This document shows positions 22,523 to 36,300 of a stretch of 64,000 nucleotides of DNA, one piece after another; position 1 is the first letter of the stretch, and each line of letters opens with the position of its first letter. The notes under the pieces are model-generated. The model worked only from the letters and a program-made list of their open reading frames with translations. It was not told the DNA's origin and searched no databases. A program made the translations under genes and the position numbers. Location of the stretch: positions 10,402,501 to 10,466,500 of the forward strand of contig NC_090129.1 of the NCBI RefSeq assembly GCF_040581485.1, in the 5' to 3' direction. This DNA is from Linepithema humile. Its lineage: Eukaryota; Arthropoda; Insecta; Hymenoptera; Formicidae.

Positions 22523-24000
22523 TGTTACATCTGAAAAAGATGATATAATATAATATATGTATATGATTTTACACTATTATATATTCCTATATTATAAAGT
22601 TTTATATATTATGTAAATAAATAAGACAGATAAAAAGATTACGTAAAATTATTTTATTATTATTTCTACTTTAATATTTCCACTAACTGTAATAATTTAA
22701 GAAAAAACCGAATTTACTGAAAAGAAATTGATAAAATTAGAATTTTATTTGCTTAATTTAATTATGCTTTCACTGTTTTAATTTATCATTTAACGCACAC
22801 ATCTAAGGCGAACGAGGCTCACAACATAAATTAGATAAAAAGCGTGGGTGTGGCATCGTCATCACGAAAAGTGTCCTTAGGGGAAGCATCGCCGAGTACT
22901 GCAGAGAAATTTCGCATCGGCGGCTAGACACTGTGCGTGACAGCGGCGGCGACGGCGGCGACGGCGGCGGTTTAGGCGCCTCTTCGCATCACCGTCGCGT
23001 CGATACGCTTTTAAATGCGCTCTTGCGAAAGATTATCTGCATTTAATTGCGGCTATTTCATTAACAGAAATTTCAATGCGATAATAAAATATCGATTGGC
23101 CAAACGCATTTGAGAAATTAACAGGAAATAAGATTGCTGGTTTCGTCGGCGTCGACGGCGGCTACGACGGCGTCAACGCCGGCGGCCGCAACGCCGACGT
23201 CGGCGGCTTCGTACAAAACGATCCGGAATAGTTTCGCAGCCCAGTTCTCGGCTTCCGTACGTGCGGATCGAGTCGACATCCTTCTAGAATTTCCGATATC
23301 TGGGCTGGGCGTATACAAGCGCGTTAAAATTTATTTCGATCGCCACACCCATCTGAAAGAATATACGTTAAAATTAAAAATACCGGTTTAAATAATATTT
23401 GTTACGTGAAACACGAATAATTGGACATTTCGAAGAACAATCATTCATTGGATTTAAATTATTTCGGTTTATATAAAAAAATTATGAAATACTTGTGAAA
23501 CACTTTGTAAGAAATATTTCGTGTTGCAGTCAAAAATTGTTTCGCAATAATCTATTCCTCTTTATTTCATTGTCAATAATTAGATTTTTAGTGTATTTAT
23601 TCTTACAATGTAATATTTTAGGCTACTATCAGTAATCGCTGCACAATTGCTGCACAATGCACATAAGTATTCTGTATTAATAATCAATTTTTCTCTGTTC
23701 TACAACAGTAAGTATAAATTATAATTAAAATATCGTCTGTGTAATAACGTCTGTGTAGACTGATGCAAACAGATGCTCCGATGTTTTGTAAAATCTCGTA
23801 AGAAGTTCATATCGTGGAAATTAAGAAATGTGCGCAATTTACCGTTTAATCAATTGCAAATTAATATTCGCAGCCATAAATAAAATTTCTGCGAAAAAAA
23901 TTGCGACTAAATTTGTCGCTATAGCATGCGTAATTATAGGTAATTCGTTGCAAAATGAACGTTTGTTATCGCTTTTGACGTGTTTTTTTTTTTACATCAG
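22523..24000. promoter_or_regulatory. GC-rich 5' flank of the allatotropin gene
   Basis: Two GC-rich patches (about 22915-23010 and 23140-23290), rich in CGGCGG/GACGGCGGC words, stand out from an AT-rich background. The second gives open frames on both strands made of Ala/Val/Thr repeats, which is compositional. A 5' UTR exon or CpG-type promoter is plausible. A CATCAG acceptor ends at 24000, implying an upstream non-coding exon. Confidence 0.45.
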
Positions 24001-24006
24001 GAAATC

Positions 24007-24838
24007 ATGCGAGCGGTACTAGCGATCGCATTAGTCTTGGTGGCGGGATTCTTCGTAGTAGCGACAGCGACTACCAAAGGTCGCAATTATCCCCGTTTCT
24101 TTAAGCATCGGACAAAGTTGAGGGAAATCCGCGGCTTCAAACCAGAATACATTTCCACGGCGATTGGATTCGGGAAAAGAGAGAGCCCCATGGCAACTTC
24201 GGATCTTGATGGATGCGAAAGAATTTTATCATCACTGCTGAGAAGCTTTCCGCATGGGTGAGTATTTTACAAGCTCTATAAAACAGTTTTTATTGCAATT
24301 GCAATTAATAGCGAAATAAAACATATTCCTTTATATTTGATTAAAATATAACTTATTAGACACAGAGTGATTTTCTAGGGCCAATTAATTTTAATCGACG
24401 GTTAAAACTTGTCGACAAAATTGCCACATGAATGAATATAATTTATAAAATATATATAAAATTTCGTCATCAAAGGAGAAAAGTTTAACATTCTTTTTCT
24501 CTTTCAATAACGATATTTCTTCATACAAGTCTGTTGTTCTGTTTCAAGTTTTAATCAAAGAATCAATTTTGGAAGAAAAAAACATTTAAGAAATTTTATA
24601 ATTCAAGTGAATAACTGCTCGGTAAAAATTTATATATTTAAAATATGAAAAATGATGAAGTATGAGCAGCGTAAAATGTCCTGATTGCAGCATACCTGCG
24701 GATGTACTACTTCCAATAATGCAGACAAATCCTGCATTGGCCAGCAAACTTACGCACCTGTCGATGCAAAACGATCAAGGCGATGAGGAGTCGATGATGG
24801 ATCATTCGCAGCCCGAAAGAACGCTCGCGCTGTTTTAG
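24007..24838 (+). CDS. AT: Allatotropin neuropeptide precursor
   Basis: Exons 24007-24257 and 24691-24838 encode 132 residues. A signal peptide (MRAVLAIALVLVAGFFVVAT) is followed by a short spacer and the mature peptide GFKPEYISTAIGF. It is preceded by REIR, a monobasic site with Arg at -4, and followed by Gly-Lys-Arg for amidation and cleavage. The C-terminal remainder (DGCERILSSLLRSFPHG... to ALF) is the conserved non-amidated tail. The Manduca relative GFKNVEMMTARGF-amide stimulates juvenile hormone synthesis and acts as a myotropin; the receptor is a GPCR. The Pro-Glu-Tyr-Ile version is typical of ants and wasps as I recall. The acceptor just before the start (ends 24000) indicates a 5' UTR intron. 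Confidence 0.94.
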
Positions 24839-26008
24839 TCCTTTGTCGACAATGTATACGAGTTTTAAATGTCCATCTTAATTTGGATAAAACATCCTAT
24901 ATTTCCAAACATCCGTTTATTTCTCGAACTTTCACATACTTATGAAATATTATATAGATGTTACTTCTCTCATCTTTCCACGACAAAGTACGACGTCAAG
25001 GAATGACGGCCAGGAGAAAATTTACGTTTTTTCACCCTACAACATACGATCGATGTACAATTAACTTTGTCGTAGAACGATATCTAGTATGTGTATACAT
25101 CAAGAAATGTATTAAAATTGATTACTTTTGTTTGATTATTAACATATATATGTAAAACTAAAGAAATATATAAAGATGAAAGTAGGATGGAAAATAAACG
25201 TGCATTATTCTGTAGAATTGCTCTCTTTAAACTTCTAAACTTGGATACGATCGATATAAGATACGTCAATTTTTACCTGTGTTACAGTTAATATATTAGT
25301 CACAAACTTATTTCATTTAAAAAAAAAAAAATAATATTTAAAATTTTAGGTTATTTTTTAAATATAATTTCATATAAATAACGAATATATCGGAAAATCA
25401 AATCGTTCTAATAACTGTCATTTAACTTCAAATGAGATACCTACTTCCCATCACTTTTTAAATAAATTTTTAACATTTTGTTAAATTATTTATTATTGTC
25501 CGACAAAATTTTTCAATGCGTTGATTGTCATTACAATTGTTAATTTTCTGACATGAAAAATACAGATAACACAGTCATGCAAGTTTTCTGGATACGCTTT
25601 CAGGCTCCTGTACACAGGACATGCGTTACGCGTGGTAAGGAGTGACGCAGCCAATGAAATAGGATCTCAATCTCAATGGAAGATGCTTTTCTATGTGCAG
25701 GAGCCCCAGGCGCGTTCTCGACTCAAAAGTACCTAATTTCAGATCTAAACATACACGACGCCGATCGCGCCGGAAGGTTATAAACATTTGTAAAGTTGAC
25801 AATAGGTTAAACAGTGATTAAATCGATTCACCACTGGAGCAATTTGTGAAAATTGAAGCTAAAATTGCTGAGAAAAATGGATGTACATTAAATATATTTA
25901 TGCCATTTATCTTTGGCGAAGCTGGTCGAAAATCATAGGTTATGTTGATACTCCCTCTCTATGTATTTTAAATATTTAAATTTTGTATTGTGATTTGAAA
26001 TCTTAACT
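24839..26008. other. Intergenic between allatotropin and MSL3
   Basis: AT-rich. A short imperfect palindrome at about 25600-25710 (GGCTCCTGTACACAG ... CTATGTGCAGGAGCC) looks like a MITE fragment. No coding exon recognised. Confidence 0.45.
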
Positions 26009-28789
26009 ATGGTGTCAACACGAGGACCGAAATTTAAGTTTTGTGACGGAGAAAAAGTGTTGTGTTATGAACCAGATCCGACAAAAGCAAAAGTGTTGTA
26101 CGACTCAAAGGTAATATACATATTTTCTTCGTATATATTATATTGTCTTTTTTTATAATATTTATAAAATGCAAATTGAAAATTCAAAAATGAATAAAAA
26201 TATAAATGAGTTGGAGAAAGATGAAGTGAACGTGACATAAGAATATGCAAAATTGCAGTATACAAAATGTAGAAATAAGTGTATTTTTTAAATTGTATAA
26301 ATACATATAAATGTACTTTGCATTATGTAGAATTATGAATTTAAATTGTAAAATAGATAAATGTAAAATTGTTTACAGGTACTTGATGTCATTGTGAATA
26401 AAGATCAAAGAGGTAGAAAAGCTGTAGAATATCTTATACATTTTCAAGTGAGTTACAAGGATTTAATTAAAATTATTTCACAGTATGAAATGAATTATGA
26501 ATTAAAATAACATAAGGATATATAAATATAATTTATTAATATGTAAGGGTTGGAATTCGTCTTGGGATCGTTGTGTGACGGAAGAATATGTGCTTAAGGA
26601 TACTGAAGAAAATCGTCAACTTCAAAGAGATTTAGCACAAAAGGCGCAGCTTCAACTGTACGTATTCCCAAAGCTAGTCTGATTTGTACAACTAATGTAA
26701 TTCATTATGAATTTATATTATATATTCAAATAAATTAGGGGTGCTTATTTATATCGTCGTGAACGCAAAAAGAGGAGCCATAAAATGTCAGAGCGTTTGA
26801 CTGAAACCGAACATCAAGAACGTCGTCGTAGAGCAAGAAGTGGTGGTAGTCGAGCTACGTCAGCCACAACTGGGTCTTCAGAAGATGGCAGTTCGGGTCA
26901 ACATGCTGATTATGACACAGAGGTAATTGTCAAAATAATAATAAATAATAAACCAAAGTTTAGAGAAATTGTATGTTTAATATAATTGTATGTGTAACAT
27001 AATTTAATGTAGGAGGTAAACACAGAAGAAGATACAGAAAGTAGCTCTGATTACATGGGTGAAACGAGTGATGATGAAGATAGTGGTGGTGGAAGTCAAT
27101 CTGGAGCTAGTAAACCAGGAGTTGACATCGATATAGGTAGTACATTAAAACGGATTTTAGAGCAAGATCATGACTTAATATCAAATAAAAACAAGGTATG
27201 TTAATATATGGATTATATAATATGTTAGATATTGTATTTTTACTGGAGCATATATTTTGAGCGACTAAAAATGATCACAGTTGTTCAGATTTTATTTAAT
27301 TTTGACATAAAAATTAAAAAAAAATTATGAATAAAATTTTGACAACTTATAAATGACTAAAATTTTTCCGCAAAAGCAAAGCACAAATATAACTGATATT
27401 TATTTTAGCTTGTGGTTCTTCCCGCACAACCTACTGTGATAAATATTTTGGAAACCTGGGTGCAACATTTTACTACAACACAATTAACAAATATTCCAGA
27501 AAAACCTCAACGAAATAAAGCAACTAATACATTAGAAAAAACAGTGAACGAAGTAAATATATGCAGAGAAGTCGCGGATGGTTTACGCATATATTTTGAT
27601 TTTACGTTACCTCACCTCCTTCTATATAGGCAAGAAAGAGAGCAGTATGCCTCCCTGAAGTCTTCTTTATTAAGCAACGAACAAGCAATTATCCCGAAAG
27701 AAAGAACAACTGAGTAAGTTCAGTTTTAAATTGTCATTAAGAATTCGATTCAAATTCATTGTTTTGTTTTATAAAAATATCTTCTCTTATAGAAATCCAG
27801 AAATGTCTATAAAAGAAGAATTTGACGATTCAGAATATGCTCATTTACCACCTTTTCAAGAGCATGATTCTGAGATGGACAATACAAATAAGCCATCAAA
27901 CAATTCTAAGCGAAGATTGCGATCGTATCGTGTAAGTTCAGTCGATGAAAGTCGACAATTAAGATCTTATGACGAAGGAAAGCAAGATGGTGGCAATTTA
28001 TCGAGGTAATGATCAATTTATTTTAATATCTTCCGCTTTCATAAATTATAAATTTATCTTTAACAATTGTTTTTTCCTTTCGCAAATATCTCTTATCAGA
28101 ACTGTGTATTGGGATAAGCATAATATAATGTATTTTTTTTGTTTTTCCATCCTTTTTTGAGATTTTTTTTATAATGTGTTTTTGATTGTTTTGTTTTAGT
28201 AGCATAGCAAGTACAAGTTCCCGTTGTTCTAGCCCACGAGGTGTAACATTAAGAATGCCGCCTGTTGTTACATCCGCTCAAGTAAATGCTTTACTTCAGC
28301 AATCTAATAAATGGAGATTAATGCCTCAAATATTGGGACAAAGCGAAAATCAACCAGGTCCCTCTGCTTATTACGGTGCCATTCATTTAACCAGGTTATT
28401 TGGTGAGAATTAGCTTCCATTTTACAAGGATGTATATATTGCACATAATTTTTATATAGTAAAAATGGTTTTATGTTTCTTAATTTCAGTTAAGTTACCT
28501 GAGTTATTACAATCCACAGATATATTGAACAAAAAGTTGAAAGTACTTTTAAAATATTTAGACATGTTTCTAAGGTACGTAGAAAAATTAATTAAGTATA
28601 GTAAGACGTGTATGCATATATATCAACTATTTCTCTATATAAATAAATAACAATACATTTTACAAGCAAGAATATAGCAAAGAATATTAATAATATAATA
28701 TTTATAGCTATCTGGAGATGCATAGAGAATGGTTTGGAGAACAATTTTATATGCAAGTGGAAAGTCAAACAATATTACCAAATGAGTAG
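26009..28789 (+). CDS. msl-3: MSL complex subunit 3 (chromodomain + MRG domain)
   Basis: MSL3 is the chromatin reader of the MSL histone H4K16 acetyltransferase complex in the nucleus. Ten exons: 26009-26110, 26379-26447, 26548-26657, 26739-26922, 27013-27195, 27409-27713, 27793-28005, 28200-28402, 28490-28574, 28708-28789. They total 1536 nt, or 511 residues, like human MSL3. The N-terminal chromo-barrel domain reads [20 protein letters not shown] ... [13 protein letters not shown], then [14 protein letters not shown]. The C-terminal MRG domain has [39 protein letters not shown], and after a Ser/acidic insert [18 protein letters not shown]. The DTEENRQLQ signature separates MSL3 from MRG15. 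AATAAA at 28892-28897. Confidence 0.95.
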
Positions 28790-29126
28790 TTTAACAAAAT
28801 ATACATATTGCTTCCTCTGATCTGTGTACAACGTTGCATACATTTATGCATATCTATTTTTATGTGATTTTAAGAATGTATTACTCAGAATAATAAAAAA
28901 GCTTTTTATATTAATTTATATTTTTTAAATATATATTTTTATATAGATTTTTATGTTAATTATTTCATTTGTGAAATGGATTATATTATATATAAAATTA
29001 AAATTGTTAAAATAGTTGTGTGCGATTCTAATTAAAATTATTTATGCAATTCAGTGGAATGTATCTTATTGTATTATTTTTTACAATGTTAATATAATAA
29101 TTAAGCAAGAATTATTAAAATATTAG

Positions 29127-29247
29127 GCGCGTTCAGTACAACAAACCGCTTAGTAATAATCGAACGTGATTGGCTCTTACTTTTAGAACCAACAAATCAA
29201 CGTCAAGTGTTGACTAGACAATTCAGCAGTTCTGTTGAACGCGGCCA
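29127..29247. mobile_element. Short palindromic MITE (GGCGCGTTCAGT)
   Basis: GGCGCGTTCAGTACAACAAA... is mirrored by ...CAGTTCTGTTGAACGCGGCC. About 120 bp, between MSL3 and TMEM256. Confidence 0.55.
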
Positions 29248-29362
29248 TTGTTAATCATTATAAACGATTTAACAATTTACACTGAAAAGAGGTTATGTGA
29301 GACGTGCTTAGTCAAGTATGTTCGAAATTGGTAAGATTACTCACATACCTCACATACAAAAC

Positions 29363-29433
29363 CAGTGATGCGATATTTCCTACGAGGCTCGGGAGCCGTG
29401 GAGCCCTACCTGTAGGAAATATCACATCACTAA
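29363..29433. repeat. Short inverted repeat/hairpin
   Basis: AGTGATGCGATATTTCCTAC and GTAGGAAATATCACATCACT flank a GC-rich loop with its own GGCTCGGGAGCC core. Possibly a MITE fragment. Confidence 0.55.
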
Positions 29434-29812
29434 ACAAAACACTATTTTCGAAGGAATTATAATTCGCGTTTAAATTTCTAAGATGGCGTTAATTCGTGTT
29501 TTATAGCAATTTGCTGAGAACGTAAAAATTTGTTAAAGTTAACCGAAGTTAACTAGAAACTTAAGTAAGTACGAATGCATTGGTGGTGATCAGTGCGTTT
29601 GTAAAGTCAAATGGTGAAATTTTTATACAATATTCAAGAAGTATTTCTTCATTTGCATAATTGTATGCTAATTGCTTTGTCACTGTGTTCGTAAAAAGAC
29701 GAAAAAAAATTGCCATATCAACACGTGTCCTTGTGAATGCATCGGACACCATTAACACATTTAATTATACACGGTATAAGTTTTTCTTGCTTGTGCACAG
29801 TGACGTACGAAG

Positions 29813-31217
29813 ATGAGCTTGCAGGACGTTGCATATACGGTAGTTACCGCGCCATTTAATGTAATTCATAGAACGACTGCAGGGGCTGCATCCTATACTT
29901 GGAAGGCAGCTACATCGGTAAGCTAATATAGTGTTTTCCATTATCCTGAAACAATAGAGAGAAATACACTAATCTTCCTACATTGTAATCACTTGCTTGA
30001 TCTTTCTCATAATATTAAGTAATTTGATTTTTTTCAATCACTTTTTATGCACTTTTAGTGAAAGGTATTTTATGCACTTAAAATAAAGTATATAAAGGGG
30101 GAGAAAAACAAAAAAAAGCAAAAAAAAAGCAAAAAAAGCAAAAAAATTCAGGCAGTGTAATTATAGAAAAGGGATCTATCTGTCAGTCAACATCAGTGCT
30201 ACAAACATTCAGGATGCGCTTTTAATACTGCAATAAAAATTATAAAATTACAATAAAATTTGAATATACTGATGTATTGTAATTTCTTGTGAGTGTAATT
30301 AGTTTAAGGTTAATTGAACTGACAACTTGGTTAATTCGATGCACTTTTACACTCTTCCATTATAAGCGTTAACCTTGTGTTCAATAATTTGTTTGTTTTT
30401 GTGTTATACAATGTCTATTGCTTTTCATTAATGAGCATTTGTGTAATGTTTAATGCTTTGCCTGTTTAATATAAGTGTTAATTGCAATTAATATTTATTA
30501 TTGGAAATTCCAAAATTGATAAGCAAGCTTTATGCAAGAAAAAATTGTTAATTGAAAACATAAGGTATTATTTACACAAAATATAATTTGTGAAAGCTAG
30601 TGATTTGACAGTTGTGTACAATCTTTTACAGGCAACAAGTTACCTGGGTTTACAACCTAAAACCGAAGTTAAAATGGTACCTGTATCTGTACCTTTATGG
30701 AAGTTAGCTGCTTCCACTGGACCATACATAAAGCTTGCAGCTCTCAGCGGTGCATCAGCAGTTATCTTGGGCGCTATTGGATCTCACAGTAAGTGAATCA
30801 CTCCGCAATTACATTGCATTATTTCGAATCTCACTGTATGGCTGCAACATTTAAATCCATTTTTGTTTCGCAGGACATTACAGCCAGGATGATGTAGGAG
30901 TGGAGCAGAGGCGTATCTTTGAAACTGCAAATAGATATCACTTCATACACACTTTGGCCTTGTTGGGATTACCGATGTGCAGATATCCAAGCGTGGTACA
31001 TTAATTGTCGCTGTGTTTATCTGCAATCATATAATCAACATTGCACTAACGATTTTGGGTGTTTGTATTGCAGGCGGCGGCTCTCATGTTGTCTGGCATT
31101 GTCCTGTTTTGTGGCAGTTGTTATTATACCGCATTCACTGGTGATTCAAGATTTGGTAGACAGACTCCAATTGGTGGATTTTGTTTTATTCTGGCATGGT
31201 GCAGCATGCTTTTATAA
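29813..31217 (+). CDS. TMEM256: TMEM256/DUF423-family small membrane protein
   Basis: Exons 29813-29917, 30632-30788, 30874-30995 and 31074-31217 encode 175 residues. The DUF423 core is clear: AALSGASAVILGAIGSH, FETANRYHFIHTLALLGLP, LMLSGIVLFCGSCYYTAFTG, and RQTPIGGFCFILAWCSMLL. Four hydrophobic segments are expected. Human TMEM256 is about 113 residues, so this one has an N-terminal extension of about 60 residues (MSLQDVAYTVVTAPFNVIH...). Molecular function is unknown in the family. AATAAA at 31251-31256. Convergent with TRIP12. Confidence 0.9.
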
Positions 31218-33343
31218 ATATTCCTTAAAAATGAGCATTTTATACGGAGAAATAAATAAGAGATAAGGTGGTTTTATTTTTAAATAAAATGTAAAAGTAA
31301 ATAAAAGATATAATTTTTCACTTATTTCAATTAACTTTAAATATTTCTTAAAAATAATAGCGTCTCTTGTGTAATTCTCGATGTATATTTGATCTATATC
31401 TTAGAAAACATTTGTTTGAACACAAATGTCTGTTATTCAAATTCGTGTTATTTATGTCTATTGAAAGCTACAAAAAAAAAATAAACGGTTCTGAATAAAA
31501 TTAATAAAATTTGTTTATACCATTGAATTGATATAAATATCACTTTTTAAAATAATATTAATGATATTTTGGATCGTGATATTTTAAAATATTACACACT
31601 TTGTAATGATGCATATGCAAGTTTCCTATTGATGAATCTTTATTTTCTTGCACAATATATTATCATTCGTGATTCGTTGTCACATAAAATGAAAAATTAT
31701 AAAAAATTGTTATGCAAATACATCCGCATGTTTGCAGCAATGTGACCTGGCAATATACATCGAGATACCAACGAGATAGTAAGTATATTGAAAAAAAGGG
31801 GGGGGAAACAAAACGGATTTTGCGTTTCGATAATGAGGCAAATTACGATCTCCGTCTTTCATTAATCGAACATACGAAATCGGCTTCCAAACCGTTTTGG
31901 TCGTCTCGGAGGATGTAACAAAATCGAAAAAATGCCCGTTCATGTGCACGGAGTCATATATTATACACGAAATTTGACAATATAAATTTGAAACAAATGG
32001 TTTCGACATTATAGACTGCCTGACACACGACACATACACATATACGTACATTCTTTCTTTCTCTCCTTCTCTCTCTCTCTCTCTCTTACACACACACATT
32101 TTTATATAGACTCCGCGTTTCTATAATGACATAAGAAAGTAATGTACCTTGTATGAACCATTTGATACACCAGCTTCACTTACTTTATATCCATTCTATT
32201 TCGTATCATACAATTGTCTTACATTTCTTTTTTTTTCTTTTTTTTTCCCGTAAATACGATGGATTTGCCTGTAAATGGATATCGGAATTTCCCTTCAATT
32301 CACACGTCATGACGACGAAACTCTGGCGATTCTGGTTGCGCTCTTACACAGCTAAACAAACTAATAATTGAACTAATTTTATCTAGAATAACAATATCAA
32401 ATAATATTAATGAATGCTACACATCGGTTAAACTTAAACGTAGGAGTGTTGCGCAAAAACATTTCGCGCGTTGTATTCACGGTCGTTGGAACTTAAGCGG
32501 CGTACACGTAGAGATCGATTACAAAATAGAGGATAGCAGCGAGAGACAGCATTGTTTTTTTTCTTCTTTCTGGAATTAAAATCGTTTCCGGTAGTAAGAC
32601 ACGCACCCGCGCGCTTTTCGTCGTGAGCACGCGAGTTTGTTTGCTGATTTTAGCTCTTGGGTTTTTTTTTATTCTTCCGCGATTATGTAACGCAGCGGAT
32701 TGGCGACATATGGCGATGCTTTTTAAATGCATCACTGATATAAAATTTACTTAGTCTATAGTAAACGTTTCTCCTTTCTCTGAGGTTATATTTAGTTAGT
32801 ATAGTGTTTCATAGCAATATCATTTCTCGTTACTATCATATAAAGTATTTATATCGACTTGCGTATATTAAACTATATGTACAGTTTTTTTCTCTTTTTT
32901 TTTATTGTAACACACTGAAGATAAGTTTTTCCTTTTTTTTTTTTTTTCCTAGAACGAGGTTGCGCTCGCAAGCCACTCGATTCGCAGTATCGCAAATAAG
33001 TAAATTCACGCGGTTCGGTTAATTATGCAGCTTTGCACTTTTCTTCCTGGTCAAAGTATATATATATCACAATTCAACCGATATAAGATAGAAACGGAAA
33101 AGAAAATTATTTTCGTGAATTTTGAAAATACTTCTGATGTGATGAAAAAAAGAAAAAAAAAGAGCATCTCTAAAAGATTTATATAAAAAGTAACTGTTAT
33201 CGCTGGGATTTGATTGCCGAGAAACGCATGTAAGACTTTCACGTATATAAACTTTAAATAAAATTATAATTCGAATAATTCTCGATTCAGATAATGTGAA
33301 GAAGAGTGAAGGAGAAAATGACGCGTCGATTTTCCATTCGTTT
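31218..33343. other. Convergent intergenic region (3' flanks of TMEM256 and TRIP12)
   Basis: AT-rich with simple repeats: a TC/AC run at 32054-32098 and T-runs near 32228-32247, 32888-32901 and 32933-32948. The TRIP12 3' UTR should extend into it from the right. No additional gene recognised. Confidence 0.4.
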
Positions 33344-36300
33344 CTAGGAGAGGTGGAACGAGTGTTGACCTTCTTGCGCAGCTATCCGTAACTTTTCCCG
33401 CATTATTTCCAAAGTGGTATAATCAGGCAGTTTTAGATAGTTAACGCAAGTCATTACGGATGGTAAAAAATCGTCTGTCTTCATAGACGGATCAAAGGTT
33501 TTGCGTACTATCGTTAACGGGGGTGTTAAGCTTTTGAAACCTGGAAAAGAAAGCAAGAGCCGTGAATATCATCCACCTTATTGCACAATAAAGTGATAGG
33601 ATAAATGAAAATTCAGAATACTAACCTCCAACGGGTAAGCGCGGTGAACCGGTGACGAACTGAATGAATTGTCGCTGCTCCTCGCTGTTGTACTTGGACA
33701 TGACTTCGAAGAGGAAACGAATGGCGCGGGAGTCGGGCGTGTAGCCGTGGTCGGTCCTGCAGCACTCGGCGAGAGTTTTCACGTCCCATTGTCCGCCGGT
33801 TTGCGCGTGTCCGCAGAACACCGCCTCGAGCTCCTCCGGGAAAAACAGTCTCAGCTGCGACGGAGGGAATACAGATTCGAATCCTTCTCGAAAAGCCTCC
33901 ATTTGTCTGAATACTCCTTCGTACAAGAACCAGTGCACCACCAACTGAAATGCAGAAGTAACGCGTGACCGCTTCGATCTTTCGCGCGATATCGGTAATT
34001 AAGAATCATATCGATATTGCCACTTGTACCTTTATGTATTGATCTAGATTGTGAATAGTGACGGGTATCTCACTGCCACCTTTTCTCAACTCGATGTTCT
34101 CGTAACCCGGCAACTCGAACACGAGACCCAAATCGGAGATCGGGCACGTGTCCAAGTCAAGTACTTCGATTAACTGCGCTTTTTCAAGCGGTCGTAAAGT
34201 CTGATCCTTCTCCATGACTTCCTTCCTCCTCACGACCTCCTGAAGCTTGCCGAGAGTGCGATGCACGTCGGGACACACGTGTGCCAAGTCCGCCAGCGTG
34301 AGCGTGTGCTCCTCTCCCAGCAACCAGCGGTAGAAAGTTAAACTAAACGGCAAGTCCAACTGGGAAAGAGAAGATTCAACTTATCGAAACATGTACGATC
34401 GGGCGGAAGGTTGACTGAAAGAAAGTTTGCGAGCGTCGGCTTTTACCATTCTGGAATCGTATATCGCCTTTGCCATAAATTTCCCCAGAAATTTGAATTT
34501 AGTTTTCAATTTGGCTAGATGGGATACTTTAGTGTTCCACGGAATCGGCGATGGGAAGAGTCCGTGCGCGGGATTGATGTATCCGTTTTCCGCAGGATTG
34601 GAACTGCCGTGCCACAGATCTAGATCAGCTCGTTGCAGTTCCTTTGAGACTAGAGCGTAAAATTCTAATGTTGGACCGAGACCGGTACCGACCTGCAACA
34701 CACCGTGCAATTAGAGATTCGAAGTCTGTTTGAGATATTAAATCCGAAGAGAACATGTGCGTGAAAGACCGACCTCGTTGACATATTGCACTTCAAGTAA
34801 AGCCTTACTGGAGGCCAAGTCTTGAATCACTTGCTCGGCTTGCTTAAGAATATCCGTTCGCGAGATGGTTCTCTTTCTTCGTTCCAAACGAGGCGTAACG
34901 CGCTCCTGGCTATCCGAGCCCGAGAGTTCCGGCGCGGAATCCAAGAGGCGTTGCAAAGCTCTATCTCGGTCGAATGATGTTGCGTACAACAAGAGCTGCC
35001 TCGTCTCGAACGGAAAGAGGAAAGGACTGAAAAATTTAATTGTTCGATTATCGTAAAGAAATTTTCGATTGCAAAAGTAAAGTAAATCAAAATCTATGGC
35101 AATATTAACCAGACGGTCGCGATCTGCTGTAACCAGGAGGGCAAATTTCCAGTCATGATCACCAATGGATCCTGCAACTGCCTACTGGCCTTCGCGGCGA
35201 TCTTGTTGTTGATGAAGTCTTGAGATGAGAGTAAGTTCATGCTCTTCAGGTGAGGAAACAGTATGCCCCAGTGACGATTGAGAGCGTGCAAAAGTCGAAG
35301 TAGACACAATCCGTCGAGAGATGCGTCCGTGATGGTCACTGACGGCGGTAACGTGGGAGATAGATACGGCGCGAGGGGACATTGCTGAGATGGAACCGTG
35401 CCTTCCAGCCAGAGACTGTCCTCTTTCCTCTTCGAACTAATCTTTGTACTTTTTCCCTTGCCCTTCCTGCTATTACCCTGCGAGCTCGACCCCGATTTTG
35501 GACAAGTTACAGCGTCCTCTTCTGGCACAGGTCTGGCGAAAGGAATTAAAATTTTCATAAAAAGAACCATATTTTTGCTAACTTCAAGAAATTGATTATA
35601 ACTTTGCGAATCCGAGGATACCTGTAGTATATTGTGTGAGTTTGCACCCATACTGCGTCGTGTCCTAACGGCGGTTCACTGTCAGCTTCTGCCTCGGAGT
35701 GATCCACTCCGGAACACCCGAACTGCCTAACAGCCTGATAAACCGTCATATTGAAAGGTAAAACTATGTCGCCAATTAAGAATTGAAGTTTATGCTTGGC
35801 CGATCCCTGACTTATCACGACTGCCGCCTGGAAAGAGGAGGATAAGAAATAATCACGAGCATTCGCCAAGTGCCGATTCTATCGGGTTTTCTTTAACCTA
35901 ATTAGCGAATGTGAATGCAAAAAATATATACCAAAGTATCATCAATATCATCTTCGCTGTTATCGTCGTCGCTAACCATCGAGTCTGCGTCTCGTATTCT
36001 ACCGTATCCACGTACCATCAAATAACGTTCGATTGCCTGCACTAACGCAAGTGGATCTATTTTCACGGTGCCGCCCTTCCACTGCTTCAAGTTATTACAA
36101 TCCGGGTGCCGTTGAAGATTACACTATAATTATAAGAATTAGCAAGAATGCACTATGCATAATTCGACGAAACGCGGCGTTTACTACAAATTAGCAAGAC
36201 TTTACCTTAAGTTGATGCGTATTGAAGAACTTGAGGGCGCTGGTGCCACCGCGACCAGCGCCAGAACCCGCGGGTAAGTCGTGAACCTTCACCGGGAATT

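Noticed and set aside
23118..23391. Ala/Val-rich open frames on both strands
   Set aside because: Produced by GGC/GAC trinucleotide-rich sequence; no splice or start context linking them to allatotropin coding sequence.
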